The notes under the pieces are model-generated. The model was not told the origin of the DNA, made no database searches, and saw only the letters and a list, made by a program, of their open reading frames with translations. From Immersiella caudata (taxonomy: Eukaryota; Ascomycota; Sordariomycetes; Sordariales; Lasiosphaeriaceae): 64,000 nt of DNA. The stretch is from contig JAULSU010000001.1 in the NCBI GenBank assembly GCA_030512335.1, forward strand, positions 1,984,001-2,048,000, given 5' to 3'. Made by a program: the position numbers and the translations under genes. Shown piece by piece: positions 59,283-64,000 of the stretch (its first letter is position 1; every line of letters begins with the position of its first letter).

Positions 59283-59400
59283 TGTTGTGATATTGTTTTA
59301 TTGTGTTGTTCTGTGGAAAAATCTGGAAATCTCTGGTCCCCTGACGAGGCTTGGTGCCAAGCCGGAACCCTCCGCAGGTTGGCCCACATAAGCTGACACA
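59283..59400 (-). repeat. Putative 3' LTR of the copia element
   Basis: Directly after the polypurine tract the minus strand starts TGTGTCAGC, a good LTR start. The nearest matching end, ATCACAACA, is at 59283, which would make an LTR of only 118 bp. A longer LTR reaching lower coordinates is possible. No second copy is in the window to confirm it. Confidence 0.35.
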
Positions 59401-59410
59401 CCCCCCAACC
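59401..59410 (-). promoter_or_regulatory. Polypurine tract of the copia element
   Basis: On minus it reads GGTTGGGGGG, 36 bp after the pol stop and immediately before the TGTGTC LTR start. This is the expected place for plus-strand DNA priming. Confidence 0.6.
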
Positions 59411-59445
59411 GCCGACTCGCTGGCCGTGGTGGTGGTTGAAGCTAT

Positions 59446-62400
59446 TCACATGGCCAAATTCGGAACTTCCACCTCTCCACCCTCGATCAAGTCTTCCAGG
59501 GCTTCTTCTTCTTCCTCTGAAAGTGGGCGCGTGCCTCTTGAGCTCAGCCGTGCCGTAATATCCTCCACACCAACCATGGCCCTGAATCGCTTGAAATCGT
59601 CGTCGCCGAGGGCTTTCGTGAGGCCATCAGCCACTTGTTCCTTCGTATTGACGTACTCCACCGTGATCTCGCCGTCGGCGACCTTCTCACGCAGCCAGTG
59701 GTTGTGGATATCGACGTGGCGTAGCTTCGTTTGCAGGGTTGCCGTCTCCTTCGTAAGGAGCCGAATCGTTTGTAGGTTGTCACACCAAATTGGTATCTTG
59801 TGGCCGTCGAGCGTAATTCCAACCTCTTGAATAAGGCGCAGCGAGAAGAGCGCTTCTTTGGTGCCTTGCGCCAGCGCCAGCAATTCGGCTTCGGTGGTGG
59901 ATGTTGTTACGGTATCTTGTTTGTTGGCGCGCCAGCCGATTGCTCCGCCGAATAGCTTCGTTACGTACGCTTGCGAGCTGCGGCGATCCACGGTATTGTC
60001 GGCAAATGAGGCGTCGGTCCAGGTTTCGAAGGTATCGCCACCCCCGAGCTTGAGCGCGTAGTTATTCGTTGAGAGGAGGTATCGAATTGTTCGAATCGCG
60101 GCGTCGATGTGTTTGGGGCCGGGGTTTTTGTTGAAGCGCGCCAGGCGTGATATTGCAAAGGCTACGTCTGGCCTGGTGAAGATGGCGGCGTACAGAATTG
60201 AGCCGACCATCCGTTGATAGTTGGTGGTTTCTTCGCGAGAGGCCTTGCCTTCGTATGGCAGCAGCTCAACGTTGCTCATTGGTGTTGAATGGCGGCCGCG
60301 GTTGCCATCCAGGAAACGATCCATCTTTCTAACGTATTCGGCTTGCGAGAGGTAGGCGGTACGATTCGTTCGATCGCGGAGTATCGCCACCCCTAAGAAC
60401 CACTGTAGATCGTCGCCGCCTTGGAGGGCATATTTTTGCTTGATTGAAGCCACTATCTCCTCCGCTCTCTGGCGTTCTCCTTTCTTGAACGCAATAACGA
60501 TATCGTCAACGTAGAAGAAGATGATCACACCACCCTTGATCCAACAACAGGGCTCGTGGGGTACTGGTTCGCAGCCGAGACTCTTCAGGGTTGTGGTGAA
60601 GTCTTTCTGCCAGAGCAGTGGCGATTCTCTGAGGCCGTACAAAGCCTTTCGGAGCCTCAGGATCCTGCCCTTCTTGGTGTAGCCCTCTGGCATCCTCATA
60701 TATACGTCGTACGGCAGGTTGGTGTGAGTGAAGGCGTTGATAACGTCGTATTGGATCATCTCAAGGTCGAAACGCGCGGCGATAGCGACTAGTGTTCGAA
60801 ACGATTTGCCGGCCAGGGTGGAAGCGTAGGTATTCTCAACGGCACCTTTCCTCTGTTGATCTCCACGGATAACAAGCCTGGCCTTGACCTTGATGAGGTA
60901 CCCAGCTTTGTCGAATTTATACGTGAAGACCCACATACAGGCCAGAATCTGGTGGTTGTTGGCCTTCCGCGGAGAGCACTCCTCAAACGATCCCATCTCG
61001 CGATGGCTTGCCATATGTTCCTCCATTGCCTGGCGGTAGTGGTTGTTGAGAGGATGCCTGCGTAGGTGTCTGTAGTTGGTTGGAGGTGGTGGAAGGTCTT
61101 TCCTGTGATATCGGCCATTAGATTGCAGTTTTGGTAGAGGGGAGGGATTCTCAGCGATTGTTTGGGCCGTGAAGGCCGCTTCGTAGCGCTCTGCTTGGCG
61201 CCGTCGCCGGGGACTGATTCTGGCGGCAGCGAAGGCGGCGTGGAATTCTTCCATTTCTTCAGCCGTGGAATTATCGCCAACTTCTTCAAGGCTCAGGCCT
61301 GCAAAGGCTCTCTTCAATACTGCGTCAACCGGGGCTTGAGCGGATCCAGGAGCCTTGCCAGCGTTGAACCCACCGACGAGGTGATCAGTCTCGTACTCTA
61401 ACTCTATCTCCATCTCGGAGCGGTCAGGGCTGTTCAACTCGCTGAGGCTTTCTTCCTGTAGATCTTCAACTTCTGTAGCCTCTCCGGAATCGGTCTCGAT
61501 TGGAATGGGCCTAACGGTGATAGAGTCAAGAATGATCTCTTCATCTTCGTCTTCTTCTTGCGATTGCAAGCCCTGGTTGAGTAGGTCTATTGGAATGGCC
61601 TTATCGTTGTGTATCTCGCAGTTGCTGATGATTTCGTCTAGCTCGGCTTTGGTGATACTGAGGAGGTCGTCTTTGAAGTCATCGAGGTTACCGCTGAAGA
61701 GCTCGTTCTCGTTGAAGGTTACGTCTCTCGCGCGGATTACTTTGTTGAGCTTGGGGTTCCAGATGCGGTAGATGTTTGTAGAATCGTAGCCTACGAGGTA
61801 TCCAATCCAGGCGTTGGGATTCAGCTTGTTGAGGCGGTTGGTTTTCTTTAGGGCGTCGTTCGTCATTGCGAAGCCCTTGCAGCCGTAATTGCGGAGGTGG
61901 CCAATCTGTGGCTTTCGAATCGGATCTGGAATGCCGTCTTTCTGGGCCACGAACGTGTGGAAGTCTTCGTATGGCGATCGCCAGCCAAGGCTTTTCTTCG
62001 GTGTTCTGTTATACAAGTAAACGGCAGCCTTATAGATCTCTACCCACAGAAATGCTGGCAACTTTGCCGCTATTCGCATGGCTCTAGCCTTTATTTTGAT
62101 CACACCCCCTGAGCGCTCGGCACCTCCGTTCTGGCTCTGAGAATGAGGTGCGCAGGGCTCAATCTTGATACCTCTCGTTGCCCAGTACTCCCTCATGTTC
62201 CTTGACTTCACCAGTTCGTTATCGCACTGGATAATCCTCACTGTGAGCCCATGCTGCCGTATCGTGGTGGCCATGAAGCGATTCAGAGCCTCTTCCACCA
62301 TAGGGTGGCTTCTGCAGGTGAGATAGACGTCGAATACGTAGCCGGCGCGGCGGTCGGTGAAAAGCATGGCGGAGCTGAAGCCTGCGTGGTCTGGCGTAAG

Positions 62401-63138
62401 GTCGAGGAAGTCGATGGCGATTACCTCGCCTACGTTACGTGGTGGTTCTCGCGGCTCGCGGCGGATCCGTCTCTTTGCCTTGGCTTGGCCGCAGGCAGAA
62501 CAATCGTAGGAATTCGGTCCTTGAAGCTTTGCGCCGGTTGTGGAAACGTGGAGGTTGGCGAGGGCATCGCGGCCAGGATGGCCGAGTCTTCCGTGCCAGA
62601 GGAGTGCCTGGGCTTCGCTTGGTTTTCTGCCGGTCCAGGAAGTATGTTTTCTCGCCGTGAACGCTGCGGATAGGGGCACGTATTCTATCACAAACTGGCC
62701 ACTATTGTCAGTAAGCTGGCAGACGATAGACTTATCCTTCCTCCTGTAGAGTTGGTTGGTCTCCGTGTTCCAACAGTAGCCTTTGCGCAGTAGTTGTCTG
62801 AGGGAGACTACGTTGCAGGCGAAGGCTTCGCAGTAGGCCACATCTGTGAGCTTCATCTGGCGGTAAGACCCCTGTGGTCCTTCGATCCGTATGGTAACCT
62901 CTCCGTAACCATCGATTGGGATGACGGAGTCGCCGGCGTACAGTAGATCACCTTCCGGCGCTGGCCGGAGGTTGTGGAACCTTGATCGATTGTTGAAGAT
63001 GTGAATAGTGGCGCCAGAGTCCAGTATTGACGATTGTGCCAGTGGATAGGTCGTTATTGTGAGGGCTGCTTTGGTGTAGCAGAAGGAGGCGTTCTTCTTG
63101 GTGACTCTCCCCGCGAGTATTTCCTCCAGCTTAGCCAT
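59446..63138 (-). CDS. pol: Copia Pol: protease, integrase, reverse transcriptase, RNase H
   Basis: 1230 codons from the first ATG; the frame is open further back to the TGA at 63160, from which it is probably entered by readthrough. Protease motif: SILDSGATIHIFN (Asp active site). GAG-pre-integrase zinc site: WHGRLGHPG and CSACGQAK. The integrase catalytic triad is supplied by IAIDFLD, IIQCDNE and NGGAERSGG. The reverse transcriptase has DVINAFTH, LRKALYGLRESPLLW and FFYVDDIVI (YVDD box). RNase H has TWTDASFADN, TSTTEAELLAL, IWCDNLQTI and KLRHVDIHNHWLRE. An acidic linker (residues 510-600) joins integrase to reverse transcriptase. All catalytic residues I looked for are present, so the protein may be active. 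In the host it would work inside virus-like particles in the cytoplasm. Confidence 0.95.
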   Translation of the reverse strand: MAKLEEILAGRVTKKNASFCYTKAALTITTYPLAQSSILDSGATIHIFNNRSRFHNLRPAPEGDLLYAGDSVIPIDGYGEVTIRIEGPQGSYRQMKLTDVAYCEAFACNVVSLRQLLRKGYCWNTETNQLYRRKDKSIVCQLTDNSGQFVIEYVPLSAAFTARKHTSWTGRKPSEAQALLWHGRLGHPGRDALANLHVSTTGAKLQGPNSYDCSACGQAKAKRRIRREPREPPRNVGEVIAIDFLDLTPDHAGFSSAMLFTDRRAGYVFDVYLTCRSHPMVEEALNRFMATTIRQHGLTVRIIQCDNELVKSRNMREYWATRGIKIEPCAPHSQSQNGGAERSGGVIKIKARAMRIAAKLPAFLWVEIYKAAVYLYNRTPKKSLGWRSPYEDFHTFVAQKDGIPDPIRKPQIGHLRNYGCKGFAMTNDALKKTNRLNKLNPNAWIGYLVGYDSTNIYRIWNPKLNKVIRARDVTFNENELFSGNLDDFKDDLLSITKAELDEIISNCEIHNDKAIPIDLLNQGLQSQEEDEDEEIILDSITVRPIPIETDSGEATEVEDLQEESLSELNSPDRSEMEIELEYETDHLVGGFNAGKAPGSAQAPVDAVLKRAFAGLSLEEVGDNSTAEEMEEFHAAFAAARISPRRRRQAERYEAAFTAQTIAENPSPLPKLQSNGRYHRKDLPPPPTNYRHLRRHPLNNHYRQAMEEHMASHREMGSFEECSPRKANNHQILACMWVFTYKFDKAGYLIKVKARLVIRGDQQRKGAVENTYASTLAGKSFRTLVAIAARFDLEMIQYDVINAFTHTNLPYDVYMRMPEGYTKKGRILRLRKALYGLRESPLLWQKDFTTTLKSLGCEPVPHEPCCWIKGGVIIFFYVDDIVIAFKKGERQRAEEIVASIKQKYALQGGDDLQWFLGVAILRDRTNRTAYLSQAEYVRKMDRFLDGNRGRHSTPMSNVELLPYEGKASREETTNYQRMVGSILYAAIFTRPDVAFAISRLARFNKNPGPKHIDAAIRTIRYLLSTNNYALKLGGGDTFETWTDASFADNTVDRRSSQAYVTKLFGGAIGWRANKQDTVTTSTTEAELLALAQGTKEALFSLRLIQEVGITLDGHKIPIWCDNLQTIRLLTKETATLQTKLRHVDIHNHWLREKVADGEITVEYVNTKEQVADGLTKALGDDDFKRFRAMVGVEDITARLSSRGTRPLSEEEEEALEDLIEGGEVEVPNLAM

Positions 63139-63159
63139 CCTCGTGGAGAACTTGGCTAG

Positions 63160-63162
63160 TCA
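63160..63162 (-). promoter_or_regulatory. UGA CUA G stop-readthrough context between gag and pol
   Basis: The minus strand reads AAG ATG GAT TGA CTA GCC AAG. Upstream gag and downstream pol are in the same frame with no other stop, and the seven codons between TGA and the pol ATG are open. UGA followed by CUAG is the known high-readthrough context in eukaryotes, including fungal peroxisomal isoforms of glycolytic enzymes. Confidence 0.7.
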
Positions 63163-64000
63163 ATCCATCTTCCGCTTCTTCTTTGCCTGAGCCACCTTCT
63201 CAGCGGTCTCAGGGTCAACCTCAATAAGCTTCCGTATTGCCTTGCCGTGAGCGGTCCTCTCTTTCTGCTTGAACCACTCTGGTAGGCCTCCTTTTGGCAT
63301 CAAGGGATCGTTGGGTTCGTAAGTGAAATAACAGCGGTCAATCGAGTGCCCTGCTGTGTCGCAGAGCCAGCAGGTGGTTTTATCGTTGCGGAGCCTTTTA
63401 CCGCCTTGCTCGTAAGCCCCATCGTTGTTGTAGGGCCTCTTTGAGCCAGTGTGGCCTCCGCGGCCTTGGTTGCCGTGGCTCTTGAACCCTCCGCGGTCTC
63501 TTGGTTTGCCGCGCGATTTGCGGTTACCGTTGTGGCTTCGGTTGCTGCCACGGCTTCGTTCTGAGCCATCGCTTTCTTCGCTCTCGGCGCCGTGGAAAGC
63601 CGGAAAGCCACCCTCAATCCGCCGGTTGTGGGTTGGTGATGAGCCGGAGCCAATCTTCTGTTGCAAAATGGCGCCGACCGCTCGGTAATCGACCTCGCGC
63701 GCCTTCACAGCGGTGCCGATAGATTCACCTATCGCCCAGGCTCTTCCATCCTCTGTATTCTTCAAGGCCTTCAGCAAGTGAGGCCACCAAGCGTTGGGCT
63801 CCGTTATATCCACCAAGTTGTGCTTCTCTGCTTCGTTCAGGTGGTCCTCCCACTTCTCGATCCACTTCGATAGCTTTCGTTCGTGCCTTTTGATTGACTG
63901 GAGGTGGTTGTTGTAGGCGTTACGTGCGTTGTCTGCCAGTTTCTCCATGTGAGGGGTTGCCAGCCTCTCAAGTGCCTGGTATCCTTCCTCTACTGAGCCC
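63160..64000 (-). CDS. gag: Copia Gag, partial, continues beyond the window
   Basis: The frame is open from the window edge at 64000 (GSVEEGYQALERL...) to the TGA at 63160-63162, 280 codons visible. An internal ATG at 63948 is not the true start. The left part has the copia Gag helical region (HNLVDITEPNAWW, then LLKALKNTED). It is followed by a Ser/Arg/Gly-rich basic segment and a CCHC zinc knuckle, CWLCDTAGHSIDRC, that binds RNA. The C-terminus is Lys/Arg rich (AQAKKKRKMD). It forms the particle shell and packages the element RNA. Its relation to pol, in frame through one TGA, is described separately. Confidence 0.88.
   Translation of the reverse strand, partial: GSVEEGYQALERLATPHMEKLADNARNAYNNHLQSIKRHERKLSKWIEKWEDHLNEAEKHNLVDITEPNAWWPHLLKALKNTEDGRAWAIGESIGTAVKAREVDYRAVGAILQQKIGSGSSPTHNRRIEGGFPAFHGAESEESDGSERSRGSNRSHNGNRKSRGKPRDRGGFKSHGNQGRGGHTGSKRPYNNDGAYEQGGKRLRNDKTTCWLCDTAGHSIDRCYFTYEPNDPLMPKGGLPEWFKQKERTAHGKAIRKLIEVDPETAEKVAQAKKKRKMD

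Larger units (their letters stand above)
59283..64000 (-). mobile_element. Ty1/copia LTR retrotransposon, 3' part, open frames
   Basis: On minus, from the window edge: gag (with zinc knuckle), TGA, pol (protease, integrase, reverse transcriptase, RNase H), a polypurine tract and a presumed 3' LTR. The order integrase before reverse transcriptase marks Ty1/copia (Pseudoviridae). The pol frame of 1230 codons has no premature stop, in contrast to the RIP-hit gypsy relic 6 kb away, so this copy is young or escaped RIP. The 5' LTR, primer-binding site and gag start lie beyond 64000. Confidence 0.93.

Noticed and set aside
1..64000. CRISPR array, bacterial operon or secondary-metabolite cluster
   Set aside because: No spaced repeat array exists, genes are spliced and mostly unrelated, and no polyketide, peptide synthase or terpene enzyme is present.

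Overview
This window is nuclear DNA of a filamentous ascomycete, most likely a Sordariomycete. The evidence is compact genes with 50-70 nt introns (GTRNGT donor, CTAAC or CTGAC branch site, CAG or TAG acceptor), a tRNA with a short intron after position 37, typical fungal families (Pil1/Lsp1, Sur7/PalI, CFEM, Tos1, Ppz, Cdc1/Ted1), and a retroelement relic whose in-frame stops all fit C-to-T change of CAG, CAA or CGA codons, the pattern left by repeat-induced point mutation (RIP). Exon boundaries below were worked out by eye from splice motifs and reading phase.

Layout. 1.7-8.2 kb: a Cdc1/Ted1 metallophosphoesterase and a five-exon GH3 beta-glucosidase, both on minus. 8.2-11.5 kb: no recognisable gene. 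11.5-14.0 kb: an RG-rich putative mitochondrial protein, convergent with mitochondrial ribosome recycling factor (with a 60-bp triplet microsatellite), then an intron-containing tRNA-Val(TAC). 14.3-20.0 kb: a WDR6/Rtt10 WD40 protein (tRNA 2'-O-methylation partner) and a Sur7/PalI membrane protein. 20.0-24.2 kb: a long stretch without a recognisable gene ahead of a PPZ-type phosphatase. 27.1-32.8 kb: an E(z)/KMT6 H3K27 methyltransferase divergent from the eisosome BAR protein Pil1. 33.2-38.1 kb: the NatC subunit Naa38 divergent from the repair nuclease Rad2/XPG. 39.5-43.4 kb: a Tos1-type cell-wall protein and a putative amidoligase. 44.5-44.8 kb: two degenerate tRNA-like sequences. 45-49.3 kb: a BTB protein, a Cys-rich secreted protein frame broken by one TAG, and a pyroglutamyl-peptidase-I-like protein. 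51.4-52.0 kb: a CFEM protein. 52.7-54.0 kb: a broken GT17-like glycosyltransferase joined to a RIP-mutated Ty3/gypsy gag fragment. 59.3-64.0 kb: the 3' part of an open Ty1/copia retrotransposon on minus, running off the window.

The housekeeping genes form no cluster and most look independent. Pil1 and Sur7 both belong to plasma-membrane eisosome biology but lie 11 kb apart with unrelated genes between them. The most unusual signal is in the copia element: gag and pol are in one frame, separated by a single TGA in the context TGA CTA G, a recognised strong readthrough context. This suggests Gag-Pol is made by stop-codon readthrough. I found no convincing new multi-gene system; the strongest novelty candidates are this readthrough copia element, the stand-alone amidoligase, the E(z) C-terminal extension, and the TAG-interrupted secreted protein.
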